NCBI GenBank assembly: GCA_003149635.1
Contig: QCWI01000001.1
Span: 374,588-438,587, forward strand
Length of the DNA stretch: 64,000 nucleotides
DNA from: Fluviicola sp. XM-24bin1
Lineage (GTDB): Bacteria > Bacteroidota > Bacteroidia > Flavobacteriales_D > Crocinitomicaceae
Direction: 5' to 3'
In this document: in pieces, positions 1-8,532 of the stretch
Layout: each line of letters opens with the position of its first letter
How positions within the stretch are numbered: position 1 is the stretch's first letter
The notes under the pieces: model-generated
The model's input: the letters and a program-made list of their open reading frames with translations, nothing else
What the model was told of the DNA's origin: nothing
The model's database searches: none
Translations under genes and position numbers: made by a program

Positions 1-1370
1 ACAGCATGATTCCATTAGGATCATGTACGATGAAATTGAACGCAGCTAGCGAATTGATTCCAATTACGAACTCTCAGTTTGCGAACTTGCACCCGTTTGC
101 TCCACACGATCAAACACTTGGTTACCAAGAAATGTTGGTGGAATTGGAAAAAGATTTGTGTGAATGTACTGGATTCGCAGGAATGTCGTTGCAGCCAAAC
201 TCTGGAGCGCAAGGTGAGTACACCGGATTGATGGTGATCAAAGCGTACCACGAAGCGAACGGAGATTTCAACCGAAATAAAATGATCATTCCTTCATCGG
301 CACACGGAACCAACCCTGCATCGGCTGTAATGGCTGGATTCGAAGTGGTGGTAACCGGATGTGATGAAAACGGAAATATCGATATCGAAGAATTACGTGA
401 GAAAGCTGAAGAGTTGAAAGATACTTTGGGTGGAATCATGGTTACCTACCCTTCTACGCACGGAGTGTATGAAGAAGGAATTAAGGAAATCACTTCGATC
501 ATTCACGATAACGGAGGACAAGTGTACATGGACGGTGCGAACATGAACGCTCAGGTTGGATTGACCAACCCTGGGAACATTGGAGCGGATGTATGTCACT
601 TGAACTTGCACAAAACATTCGCAATTCCTCACGGAGGTGGAGGGCCAGGAATGGGGCCGATCGGTGTGGCAGCACACTTGGTTCCTTTTCTACCGGGATC
701 ACCATTGGTGAAAACGGGTGGAGATCAAGCGATCAAAGCGGTTTCCGCAGCGCCATGGGGTAGTGCTCTTATCTTGTTGATTTCTTACGGATACATCAAG
801 ATGCTAGGATGGAAAGGATTGCGTGAATCGACAGAAATGGCGATTTTGAACGCGAACTACATCTCTGCTGGCTTGAAAGGTCACTACGAAATGTTGTACT
901 CTGGAAAGAACGGAACGGTAGCACACGAAATGATCGTAGATTGTCGCGAGTTCAAGAAAACAGCAGACGTAGAAGTAGCAGATATTGCGAAGCGTTTGAT
1001 CGATTTCGGATTCCACGCACCGACGGTATCGTTCCCTGTAGCTGGAACATTGATGATTGAGCCAACAGAAAGCGAGGACAAAGCAGAATTGGATCGATTC
1101 ATTGAAGCGATGATTAAAATTCGCGAGGAAATCCGCGAGATTGAGAACGGTCATGCTGACAAAGCGAACAACTTGTTGAAGAACGCTCCGCACACGGCAG
1201 ATTGTATCATCAATCAGAACTGGAATTATTCATACACGCCGCAAGAAGCAGTGTATCCGGTTGAGTACTTGAAAGAGTCGAAATACTGGGTGCCGGTTCG
1301 CCGCGTGGACAATGCATACGGAGACCGTAATCTTGTTTGTACTTGTCCAAGTGTGGAAGAATACGCTTAG
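1..1370 (+). CDS. gcvP: Glycine dehydrogenase (decarboxylating), P-protein of the glycine cleavage system, C-terminal half
   Basis: This is the C-terminal part of the PLP-dependent P-protein, which decarboxylates glycine and passes the aminomethyl group to the lipoyl arm of GcvH. The frame is open to the left window edge, so the 5' half of a gene normally about 950 codons long lies outside. The visible part begins in the conserved [14 protein letters not shown] block. It contains the PLP-lysine motif HLNLHKTF (Lys203 counting from the Met at position 6) and the glycine-rich stretch [12 protein letters not shown] just after it. The C-terminal domain runs intact to the stop at 1368-1370. A hairpin with a T-run follows at 1460-1487. 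Confidence 0.97.
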   Translation, partial: SMIPLGSCTMKLNAASELIPITNSQFANLHPFAPHDQTLGYQEMLVELEKDLCECTGFAGMSLQPNSGAQGEYTGLMVIKAYHEANGDFNRNKMIIPSSAHGTNPASAVMAGFEVVVTGCDENGNIDIEELREKAEELKDTLGGIMVTYPSTHGVYEEGIKEITSIIHDNGGQVYMDGANMNAQVGLTNPGNIGADVCHLNLHKTFAIPHGGGGPGMGPIGVAAHLVPFLPGSPLVKTGGDQAIKAVSAAPWGSALILLISYGYIKMLGWKGLRESTEMAILNANYISAGLKGHYEMLYSGKNGTVAHEMIVDCREFKKTADVEVADIAKRLIDFGFHAPTVSFPVAGTLMIEPTESEDKAELDRFIEAMIKIREEIREIENGHADKANNLLKNAPHTADCIINQNWNYSYTPQEAVYPVEYLKESKYWVPVRRVDNAYGDRNLVCTCPSVEEYA

Positions 1371-1459
1371 ATAGAATTAAGTGTGAGTGTGAGTCTCGAG
1401 GATGTTGAGTTCATCGAGCCTGTCGAGATGACGAACAATCTCCACTTCAAATGATATAG

Positions 1460-1487
1460 AACCCTGCTCGTAAGAGTGGGGTTTTTT
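1460..1487 (+). terminator. Rho-independent terminator after gcvP
   Basis: A stem of AACCC..CTC against GAG..GGGGTT with a GTAA loop is followed by a run of six T. It sits about 90 bp after the gcvP stop and before the next gene, and reads as a normal intrinsic terminator. Confidence 0.75.
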
Positions 1488-1565
1488 AATACTATCTTTA
1501 GCTTAACAAGTTTTGTTCTTCTTCCCAATCCATATCAAGAAATTTCGCACTGATGCTTCCTCTGA

Positions 1566-1991
1566 ATGTCTTGTGAAGACAATTCGTGCCAATACGCGGT
1601 CTATCAATACAACAAAGATGGTTACTATCAGGACGACAATCCGCGCGATCTATTATTTCGCAATGAGAAGGACAAAGGGATTTATATCCGAGAACAGAAA
1701 GCTCTTAGAACTAGATATGGCGGTGGTACAACGGCTATATTTATTTCTGAAGGTGCGAACGGTGCTAGCGTTCTAACGAGTATATCGTATTATGGAAATT
1801 TTACCTCCTTATTCATCGTTGCTCTGATCTGTTATGCAGTTTATAATCTCTTCAGTAAACCTGACCCAATTTCTAGTTTGGTGTTTCCTATAACGGTCAT
1901 ACTATTCTTTGGGATGCTCAGTATGTCGGCCGTAACAAAGCAGCGCGAATTGATAGAAAAGGTGATTGAGCACTGCGAACAAAAGGAGTAA
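1566..1991 (+). CDS. Hypothetical membrane protein, 141 aa
   Basis: I do not recognise a family. The first 60 residues are polar and rich in Tyr, Asp and Gln. Two hydrophobic segments follow, roughly residues 73-92 (FTSLFIVALICYAVYNLF) and 101-121 (SSLVFPITVILFFGMLSMSAV), and then a short charged tail. A two-helix membrane protein with a cytosolic or periplasmic N-domain fits. An overlapping frame starting at 1513 is rejected because it lacks this organisation. No clear ribosome binding site decides the start. Confidence 0.55.
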   Translation: MSCEDNSCQYAVYQYNKDGYYQDDNPRDLLFRNEKDKGIYIREQKALRTRYGGGTTAIFISEGANGASVLTSISYYGNFTSLFIVALICYAVYNLFSKPDPISSLVFPITVILFFGMLSMSAVTKQRELIEKVIEHCEQKE

Positions 1992-2077
1992 CTCAGAAGT
2001 TCCAAATCGGTAATTCATCAATCCTCCGCAAGTATCAGAAATGATTTGTCGTATCTTTAACATAAAATGATCTGAAA

Positions 2078-2419
2078 ATGAAGCATCTAATTACCTTCTT
2101 GTTTTGCCTAATGATCTCGTTATCTTATTCCCAACAAATACCTAATGAATACACAGGTGTTTGGGCGGCGACGGATGAAGCGTGTGCAACTTTACAGATG
2201 GGCGTTGAGCCAGAAGGAATTCTCATGGTGCACGATGATGGCATAGCAATGGATAACTGGTATATCGAAGTGGAAACCATAGAGATGGCCGATGGGATTT
2301 TGACAATCAAAGGAAAAGGCCGAGATTCCGGTGAACCGATTGAAAAGGAAGTAACCCTCATGATGCGCGAAAGACATTTAATCATGAATGAAGTCGGTTT
2401 TCAAAGGTGTAATCCTTAA
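2078..2419 (+). CDS. Small secreted protein, 113 aa
   Basis: The N-terminus (MKHLITFLFCLMISLSYSQQ) is a good signal peptide with cleavage near SYSQ, so the product is likely periplasmic or secreted. The mature part is about 95 residues, acidic, with a conserved-looking core around WAATDEACATLQMG and a Cys close to the C-terminus that could pair with the internal Cys. No family recognised. The promoter-like TATCTTTA about 25 bp upstream (around 2050) fits a Bacteroidota -7 element. The neighbouring cupin gene carries a near-identical start of its signal peptide. Confidence 0.65.
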   Translation: MKHLITFLFCLMISLSYSQQIPNEYTGVWAATDEACATLQMGVEPEGILMVHDDGIAMDNWYIEVETIEMADGILTIKGKGRDSGEPIEKEVTLMMRERHLIMNEVGFQRCNP

Positions 2420-2458
2420 ACTGATTAAAACCAAAATTCCAACCGATTAACTAGTATC

Positions 2459-2863
2459 ATGAAACATTTACTGTCTTTTTTCTTTGTTCTTTTCATCTTT
2501 CTGTCTCACTCACAAGAACACAAGAACCTCAACGATTACCAACCTACCGAGGAATATGAAAATGTACATGTTCTAAAAATCGCGGAAGACGATTTGCAGT
2601 CAACGTACATCATTTGGGTGAAAGACAGCGTTCCAGAGCATTATCATGCCTCCCATACGGAGAACATCGTTGTGATTCAAGGTAAGGCCCGAATGACATT
2701 GAACGGTGAGGAAATCATCGTAAAAAAAGGCGATTTCATCAATATCCCGGAAGGAACCAAACATGCGGTTTTGGAGGTGCTATCACACAAACCGTTGAAG
2801 GTGCTGTCCACGCAAACGCCTATGTTCGATGGGAAAGACCGCATCTTTACCAAGCCAGATTGA
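2459..2863 (+). CDS. Secreted cupin-domain protein, 134 aa
   Basis: A signal peptide (MKHLLSFFFVLFIFLSHSQ) precedes a single cupin barrel. Cupin motif 1 is visible as the PEHYHASHTENIVVIQGKARM region, with His residues at metal-ligand spacing and a Glu-like position. Motif 2 is reduced: KGDFINIPEGTKHAV supplies the second His. Small cupins of this kind bind a divalent metal, but the substrate cannot be inferred. It follows the 113-aa secreted protein after a 39-bp gap, and the two may be co-transcribed. Confidence 0.82.
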   Translation: MKHLLSFFFVLFIFLSHSQEHKNLNDYQPTEEYENVHVLKIAEDDLQSTYIIWVKDSVPEHYHASHTENIVVIQGKARMTLNGEEIIVKKGDFINIPEGTKHAVLEVLSHKPLKVLSTQTPMFDGKDRIFTKPD

Positions 2864-2911
2864 TATATCGTGCTTGATTTTCGTATTTTGAATCTCATTA
2901 AACTTTGAATT

Positions 2912-3226
2912 ATGATAGTTTCCACTACTGAGACGATACCAGGAAAACAAGTTACTGAGGTTCTAGGAATTTGCCGAGGAAGTACGGTTCGTGCCCGAAA
3001 CGTAGGTCGTGATATGCTTGCCGGATTGAAAAATATCGTCGGAGGAGAAATTGACGGATATACGAAATTGCAGGCGGAATCACGTGAGCAGGCATTGCAG
3101 CGAATGATTCAAGACGCAGAAAAATTAGGTGCTGATGGCGTAGTGAACGTTCGTTTTACAACAAGCACAATCATGCAAGGAGCTTCTGAAATTTTGGCCT
3201 ACGGAACGGCAGTAAAGCTGTCATGA
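2912..3226 (+). CDS. YbjQ/UPF0145 family protein
   Basis: The 104-residue protein matches the YbjQ (UPF0145) family along its whole length. It opens with the typical VSTTETIPGKQVTEVLGICRG strand pattern, then has GLKNIVGGEIDGYTKL, AREQAL-like helix residues and LGADGVVNVRF near the end. The family forms pentameric rings and has been called a heavy-metal-binding domain by similarity, but its function is not firmly known. The stop codon overlaps the start of a tiny membrane-protein ORF, which in turn overlaps a hydrolase gene, giving a three-gene coupled unit. Confidence 0.9.
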   Translation: MIVSTTETIPGKQVTEVLGICRGSTVRARNVGRDMLAGLKNIVGGEIDGYTKLQAESREQALQRMIQDAEKLGADGVVNVRFTTSTIMQGASEILAYGTAVKLS

Positions 3227-3360
3227 ATACACTCATAACTCTCGGTATTATACTTTTTCCATTGCTCATATTTTTTGGAATTGCCGGATTAATCATCTGG
3301 TTGATCGTAAAGCGCGTACAGGAAAAAGAAAACGAAACATTTGAAAAAAGAGATAATTGA
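3223..3360 (+). CDS. Small single-pass membrane protein, 45 aa
   Basis: The ATG overlaps the ybjQ stop as ATGA, and its own TGA overlaps the ATG of the following hydrolase. The product starts MNTLITLGIILFPLLIFFG, has one hydrophobic helix (about residues 4-28) and ends in a charged tail of Lys, Arg and Glu. Two-sided stop/start coupling is the main support for this being a real gene. YbjQ proteins are often found next to small membrane proteins, so a partnership is possible but unproven. Confidence 0.6.
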   Translation: MNTLITLGIILFPLLIFFGIAGLIIWLIVKRVQEKENETFEKRDN

Positions 3361-4022
3361 TGCAATCTATCGTCTTGCTCCATGGAGCATTGGGTTCCGA
3401 TCGACAAATGGAACCGTTAAAAAACCACCTTTCTGAAAAATTTGATGTGCATGTACTTTGTTTCGAAGGACATGGAGGTCGAAACGGTTCATTAGCAATT
3501 CAGAATTTCTCGGAGAATTTGACCGAATTTCTAAATGAGAATAACCTGAAAAGTCCTTTGGTTTTCGGATACAGCATGGGAGGATATGTGGCATTGTACA
3601 CCGAAGCAAAATTGCCGGTAACGTTCGAGAAAATCGTGACGCTAGGAACCAAATTCAATTGGAATCCCGACGTTGCAGCGAAAGAAGTACGCATGTTGAA
3701 TCCTGAAATCGTGGAGGAAAAAGTACCGAAGTTTGCGGCTCATTTGTCCCGAATGCACGAACCCAACGACTGGAAAGAAAACATGCGAAATACGGCTGCT
3801 ATGATGGAAGCCATGGGAGAGAATCCGCCATTAAATGAAGTCGATTTATCCAACGTACAATGTCCTGTACATTTATTGCTTGGAGAAAAGGACATAATGG
3901 TTTCCGAAGATGAAACACTTGTGATCAAAGACCAATTGCCCAATGCTCAATTCAATATTTTGGATGGAGTAGAGCACCCCATTGAGAAGTTGGAATTGGG
4001 GACGTTAGGCGCGTATTTGTAG
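3360..4022 (+). CDS. Alpha/beta hydrolase, 220 aa
   Basis: This is an alpha/beta-fold hydrolase. The oxyanion region HGALGS appears near residue 8, the nucleophile elbow GYSMGG near residue 63, an acid candidate in LLGEKDIMVSEDE and the catalytic His in DGVEHPIEKL close to the C-terminus. The length fits small esterases or lipases of the YfbB/MenH-like group, but the substrate is unknown. The start is the ATG at 3360, which shares its A with the upstream TGA; a TTG three bases earlier is less likely. Confidence 0.85.
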   Translation: MQSIVLLHGALGSDRQMEPLKNHLSEKFDVHVLCFEGHGGRNGSLAIQNFSENLTEFLNENNLKSPLVFGYSMGGYVALYTEAKLPVTFEKIVTLGTKFNWNPDVAAKEVRMLNPEIVEEKVPKFAAHLSRMHEPNDWKENMRNTAAMMEAMGENPPLNEVDLSNVQCPVHLLLGEKDIMVSEDETLVIKDQLPNAQFNILDGVEHPIEKLELGTLGAYL

Positions 4023-4111
4023 CTTACACGGTTGTCCTCCTTCTATATCCAATGAGTGGTGAGTCCAGTTCTAATAAACCTCAATTGAATTGAATGTTTA
4101 GTTAGGACAGA

Positions 4112-5608
4112 TTAGCGCGGAGTGAAGTCCAAATCACACATGTACAACACCATGCCGTCCTCTGTTATTTGAACAGATTTCTTTACGATCATATATTCAT
4201 AGAAACTTCGGAGGGCGCCTTCGGGAAAGTATCCATAAACGTAAATGGCCAATTTATTTGCCTTACCATCTTTATACAATTCATAGGCAATTTCAGGCGT
4301 AAAGTCATGGATTGGGATCGACCATCCGTAACGCTGTGCCTCTTGCAGAATTAGTGGGCATTGCGGTGTCAATCCACCATAGCAAACAATAACCGCGTCG
4401 TCTCTATCTGTAAATTTTCGGATTTCTTCCGCCACCTTTCTCGATGGCTCATGGCGGGTATAATAGTTGGATTCTGCATATTCCAATCCCTCGAATAGTA
4501 CAAATGCGGGCAGCAGAATTAGCAGTGCGTATTTTGACCACTTTATTGAAGGAATTTTGTCCATGAGCCATTGAACGCCCATTGCCATGTAAATGGAACA
4601 ACATAAGACAAATGGCAATTGATAATAGTTATGTTTTACGTTTAAATTGAAAAAGATGACGGCATAGAGTATGGTTCCGAGGAATAGGACAAGTGACCAT
4701 TTGTAGGCGTTGTTTTTTCGGTAAAAAAGAAAACCAATGATCAGGAAGAAGCTACCGCTTGCCCGTAGAATCTCTGCAAAGATGCGTTCACCAATTTGGA
4801 TCCAATTTTCTCCTACTGTGCGCTGTTGCATGGTACCGAAGTACCAGTACGACATGTCGGTAAACTTATTGAAGTTAGGTATGTAGTTCCAGTCTGGGAT
4901 TTGCGCATTCGTCTTTTGTGAATATTGTATCCAGATCAAAAGGCAAACTCCCGAGACCATGTATAGCGGAGCACGAAGAATAAACCACTTGAATCGATTT
5001 TCATAAAAGGCAAAAAGAAGGATTGGAAATGCGAGATAAAAGATATAGGGTGCTTTGATTAAAAGACCCAGAGAACCGCAAATTACAGAGATTAGTAAAG
5101 AAATAAAATGTTGATTCCGAATGGCTTTCATTGCGAAGTACAACATTGCCATCCCTAAAGAAATTACGAAGAAGTCAATATGAATGGCCCTTGAGTAATA
5201 CAACGAAAGAGGAACGATTCCAGCGAAAAGGGTTGCAATTTCGGGAACGTAATTGTCAAACAGAAGTCGCAAAGCCTTATAAAAGTAGAGCATTGCCAGA
5301 GCGAAGAACAACAGAAAAAACAAACGCGCTACGGTAAGGCTTGGGCCAAATATTTTGAACGACTGCGCCACCAGATATTCCGGCAGTGGAAATTCGAGAA
5401 TCAAGGTTTTATGCTGTCCCATCCAGCAAACGGTCGGTTCTAAAAAAGAGACATTATCATAGTAATACCCTTCGATGTACTGCCTGGTGTCGTATTGTCT
5501 CCAATCATGCGGACCATCCATATCCGCGTTCAAATGGAAAATGCGCAACAGTACCAGGAAAATGATGATTCCGGCAACCTTACTTTGATTTGTTAGAAAA
5601 CGGTTCAA
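4112..5608 (-). CDS. GT-C family (GT39/PMT-like) membrane glycosyltransferase
   Basis: A 498-residue polytopic protein with about ten hydrophobic helices and a C-terminal soluble domain. Near the N-terminus the first loop carries DGPHDWRQYDT, typical of GT39/ArnT-like GT-C enzymes that use polyprenyl-phosphate sugars; the catalytic acidic residue normally lies in this loop. Its start overlaps the HAD gene stop by four bases, so it is the last gene of the DprE-HAD-GT operon. By context I infer that it transfers a lipid-linked pentose, probably D-arabinofuranose, to an envelope glycan. The acceptor is unknown. Confidence 0.8.
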   Translation of the reverse strand: MNRFLTNQSKVAGIIIFLVLLRIFHLNADMDGPHDWRQYDTRQYIEGYYYDNVSFLEPTVCWMGQHKTLILEFPLPEYLVAQSFKIFGPSLTVARLFFLLFFALAMLYFYKALRLLFDNYVPEIATLFAGIVPLSLYYSRAIHIDFFVISLGMAMLYFAMKAIRNQHFISLLISVICGSLGLLIKAPYIFYLAFPILLFAFYENRFKWFILRAPLYMVSGVCLLIWIQYSQKTNAQIPDWNYIPNFNKFTDMSYWYFGTMQQRTVGENWIQIGERIFAEILRASGSFFLIIGFLFYRKNNAYKWSLVLFLGTILYAVIFFNLNVKHNYYQLPFVLCCSIYMAMGVQWLMDKIPSIKWSKYALLILLPAFVLFEGLEYAESNYYTRHEPSRKVAEEIRKFTDRDDAVIVCYGGLTPQCPLILQEAQRYGWSIPIHDFTPEIAYELYKDGKANKLAIYVYGYFPEGALRSFYEYMIVKKSVQITEDGMVLYMCDLDFTPR

Positions 5609-6198
5609 TGAAAATAATTCTGATGATATTCGTCCGCCAGTGCACCTGATATTGCATCACTTTTCTTATCTCCAAGAGCAATAGAATAGCTAACCTCCGG
5701 ATGTTGTTGTAAGTACTTTTCCAGAGCTTCGCGCTTGGCATAACCGGTCATATTTTTTCCTATCCACTTGCCCGTGCAAACTTCATTTTCGTAGGCCAAT
5801 TCCGTACAGATTAAATCTGCACCGAAAGCTCGGGAAAATGGTCTCAACCAAGGAGGGCAGGAACCAGAAAGGATTAACAACTTTGTGTTTTCTCGTTGCT
5901 CTTTTGCAATCCACTCCAAAGCGGAAGGGTAGCAACGTTTTACATATTTATCATAAAATTTCTTTCCTTTTTCGTTCAGTACCTGCTCCGAATATCCAGC
6001 AAAATTATAGCGTATAAACAAGGCCTTGATATCGTTTCGGGATGCATTTCCCGTCAGCATTTGAATGTAGGGAAACAATAACTTCAGTAAAGAGAAATAA
6101 TATCTGAACGGATTCAAAAATCGGGCAAAATCTCGCATGGAATCCCCTCGATACAACGTACCGTCAAAATCCAATATGGCCAGTTTCACTTCTTTCAT
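5605..6198 (-). CDS. HAD-IB family phosphatase, candidate polyprenyl-phosphoryl-pentose 5-phosphatase
   Basis: HAD superfamily hydrolase, 197 aa. Motif I is LDFDGTLYRGDS (Asp10, Asp12), motif II is LILSGS near the middle, and motif III/IV is LGDKKSD near the C-terminus, giving the complete phosphatase set with an HAD-IB (SerB-like) layout. It lies between the DprE1-DprE2 fusion and a GT-C transferase with four-base overlaps on both sides. In mycobacteria a separate phosphatase removes the 5-phosphate from decaprenyl-phosphoryl-5-phosphoribose. I infer that this enzyme fills that step here; a generic phosphatase role cannot be excluded. Confidence 0.85.
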   Translation of the reverse strand: MKEVKLAILDFDGTLYRGDSMRDFARFLNPFRYYFSLLKLLFPYIQMLTGNASRNDIKALFIRYNFAGYSEQVLNEKGKKFYDKYVKRCYPSALEWIAKEQRENTKLLILSGSCPPWLRPFSRAFGADLICTELAYENEVCTGKWIGKNMTGYAKREALEKYLQQHPEVSYSIALGDKKSDAISGALADEYHQNYFH

Positions 6199-8186
6199 AG
6201 TTGCTTTCGCTTAAAGATAGGTTCAGGAACGTTTCGAATAATCCAGGAAATCGGGCGCCAGATCGGTTTCGTATAAACAATGTTTCGATTGCCTCTCAAC
6301 GCATGCTTTACAATCGTTTCGGCCACTTGATCTGGCGTTGCCGTAAGTTTCGGGGAGAGATCCAGTCCTTCGGTCATTTTCGTTGCTACAAATCCCGGTC
6401 GGATGGTAACCACACGAATCCCCTTGGGATGCAGATATTGACGCAGTCCCGCTAGGAAGTGATCGAATCCGCCTTTCGCCGATCCGTAGACAATGTTGGA
6501 CGTCTTTCCTCTAACCGCCCCCGCAGAGCTAATCCCAACGATGGTTCCTTTTTTCTGATCTATAAATTTCTTTGAAATGGCCCCAAGGATTCGAACCGCT
6601 CCAGTATAATTGACCGCCATGGTATGATCTGCTATTGCTCCAAATAGTGCCTCCTCGTTTTTGGGTAAACTTCCAGCGGCGTAGAGCACTCCATCGAATT
6701 GCAACGATTCAATTTTCTGAATCGCGTCTTCTGGTTTTGTTACGTCAATTTCGATGATTTCGTGACTCTCGTTCTGAATTTCATTGGGTTTATGAGCTCC
6801 AAGAATCAATTGCGCTCCGCCTTTTTCAAAGTGCGGAATACATGCCTGGGCGATGTCCGAATTGGCTCCAATAATCAGAAAGCGTTGATTCATGCTGGTT
6901 GTTAAATTAATACGATTGGACAGAAGTGACTGCATCGATCCGTCATTATAATTGGAAAGCCGCTCTTTGAAATCTTTTGCTTCCGGGTACATTTTCTCGA
7001 AGGCCGCACCCTTCAATAATGCATCTTTTACGAGGTACACGCGTCCGCCCATTTCGGCAATTTCCTGGTTCAATTCTCGGAGAAAATCGGTAAGTCCTTT
7101 TTTGTAAACGAAATCGAAGGCGAAGGAAAATCCGGGTTGCACAAACGATAAAACTCCAACCGATTTCAATGCTCCATGTTTTTTCACAACGGCCAATACA
7201 GGAATGAATTTAGATTCCAAAATTTTGAGTGTGACTGCCTTCATTTTTTCGTCAATTCCATCTTTTGGAAAAGAGAATTGTAGCTGATAAAATCCGCGAG
7301 ATCCATACAAGTAATTCCAATTCGAAATGGAATCCAAAGGAAAAAGCACGTCGTCAATTCGCACCTCCTTTTTCGGTTTCAATAAATTGCGAGCATAGCG
7401 CTTATTGTAGATTTTCATGAGCGCTGGTTGCACGAATGGAAACGACTTAAATGGCAACTTAATTTTTGCCTTTCGCAATTGGAAGTTGGAGGGGATGTTA
7501 GTGCCTTCTTTGGGCGAATTTTCAAGCAATAAAAACTGATCCATTTGGAAGAAATCGAACCATCCAGTTTTATGTGTCGCGGAGCTTTTATCCAGCGCTT
7601 CGATCATCGCTTCCAACGAAGGGAATTTCGATACATGTTGCTCAAAAGTGGTTGTTTCAAGTGGATTTAATTTGAATTTTGCGGAAATAATGATTCCGGT
7701 CAGTCCCAATCCGCCGATGGTCATACGGAACAAATCCTCATTTTCAGTCGTGCTGCACGTGATAATTTCACCTTCTTTCGTGGACTGAGGCTCTCGAAGT
7801 CCAAGTTGAATTTCAATGGACTGAATCCAACTTCCAAGCGCCCCATTCGACTCGTGATTTTTTCCGTGTACATCTGCCGCAATCATACCTCCGACCGTCG
7901 CGTGTTGCGTACCTGGAATTACGGGTAAGATAAATCCTTTTGGGATGCAAAAATTAAGAATATCTGTAACGGTGAATCCGGCGCTTACGGAAAGAATATC
8001 GCCGTCCAATTCCAAGGTTTCTTTGTTACCGGTGCAGTCGATTATGGAGTGTTGAAGTGATGCGTCTCCGTAACTTCTCCCGTTACCGCGAGGACAAGAA
8101 TTTGGGGGCGTTGCTCTTCCTCTTTCGAATGGAGTCAGTGTTGCATTTTCCACCACCGGTCGACCGTTCCAGTTACTTACTTTCAT
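6195..8186 (-). CDS. Fused DprE1-DprE2: FAD oxidase plus SDR reductase, polyprenyl-phosphoryl-ribose 2'-epimerase
   Basis: Two enzymes in one 663-residue chain. Residues 1-430 match DprE1: an FAD-binding region with PGTQHATVGGMIAADVHGKN (about 91-110) and a C-terminal VYLVKDA holding the essential-type Lys387. Residues 432-663 match DprE2, an SDR with nucleotide motif GANSDIA (440-446), Ser553/554 and the YGSAK catalytic pair Tyr567/Lys571. DprE1 oxidises and DprE2 reduces the 2' position of lipid-linked ribose to make lipid-linked arabinose; in mycobacteria they are separate proteins. Ala356 occupies the place of the benzothiazinone-reactive Cys of the mycobacterial enzyme. It starts the operon with the HAD and GT-C genes. 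Confidence 0.9.
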   Translation of the reverse strand: MKVSNWNGRPVVENATLTPFERGRATPPNSCPRGNGRSYGDASLQHSIIDCTGNKETLELDGDILSVSAGFTVTDILNFCIPKGFILPVIPGTQHATVGGMIAADVHGKNHESNGALGSWIQSIEIQLGLREPQSTKEGEIITCSTTENEDLFRMTIGGLGLTGIIISAKFKLNPLETTTFEQHVSKFPSLEAMIEALDKSSATHKTGWFDFFQMDQFLLLENSPKEGTNIPSNFQLRKAKIKLPFKSFPFVQPALMKIYNKRYARNLLKPKKEVRIDDVLFPLDSISNWNYLYGSRGFYQLQFSFPKDGIDEKMKAVTLKILESKFIPVLAVVKKHGALKSVGVLSFVQPGFSFAFDFVYKKGLTDFLRELNQEIAEMGGRVYLVKDALLKGAAFEKMYPEAKDFKERLSNYNDGSMQSLLSNRINLTTSMNQRFLIIGANSDIAQACIPHFEKGGAQLILGAHKPNEIQNESHEIIEIDVTKPEDAIQKIESLQFDGVLYAAGSLPKNEEALFGAIADHTMAVNYTGAVRILGAISKKFIDQKKGTIVGISSAGAVRGKTSNIVYGSAKGGFDHFLAGLRQYLHPKGIRVVTIRPGFVATKMTEGLDLSPKLTATPDQVAETIVKHALRGNRNIVYTKPIWRPISWIIRNVPEPIFKRKQL

Positions 8187-8532
8187 AGTACGAGAGTAAG
8201 ATACTATTAATCGGTTTCATGGCATTCTTTTGATTAATACTTTTTGGCGAGCGGCAAAAAGTATTCAAAAACCGCTTTTTTCGTCTTCCAAGCCGCTCAG
8301 GAAAATTCGCTCGCCTGTGTTTTTATCAAAAAGAACTCAGACGAGTCTGAAAACATTACGCTCTCCTGTTGTTTAGCTATCTGCTTTTTGAAAAACACTA
8401 GGCTTGCTCTTTTTCTAATCTTCGCTTCGGGGAAGACGAGGATATCAGAATGAAATCCGATTTGTTGCGGATACTCATTTTTGGAACCGAGATCGGATTA
8501 ACCTTCTGCCTTCAGCTTTCAACTTTTTACAT
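8187..8532. other. Intergenic region with two inverted repeats, no convincing gene
   Basis: The 346 bp between the dprE fusion and the ubiA-like gene hold a 9-bp hairpin, TACTTTTTG/CAAAAAGTA, at 8238-8263 with an 8-base GC-rich loop. A second 9-bp inverted pair, TCGTCTTCC at 8281-8289 and GGAAGACGA at 8431-8439, flanks about 140 bp and could mark a small MITE-like element. A 69-codon frame on the + strand has no protein-like features and is not called. Any promoter for the dprE operon should lie here on the minus strand. Confidence 0.5.

Noticed and set aside
1513-1776. 87-codon frame overlapping the 141-aa membrane protein
   Set aside because: Basic, irregular composition; the overlapping frame at 1566 has clear membrane helices.
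8244-8453. 69-codon frame on the + strand between the dprE fusion and the ubiA-like gene
   Set aside because: Crosses inverted repeats, has no family features or start signal and an atypical composition.
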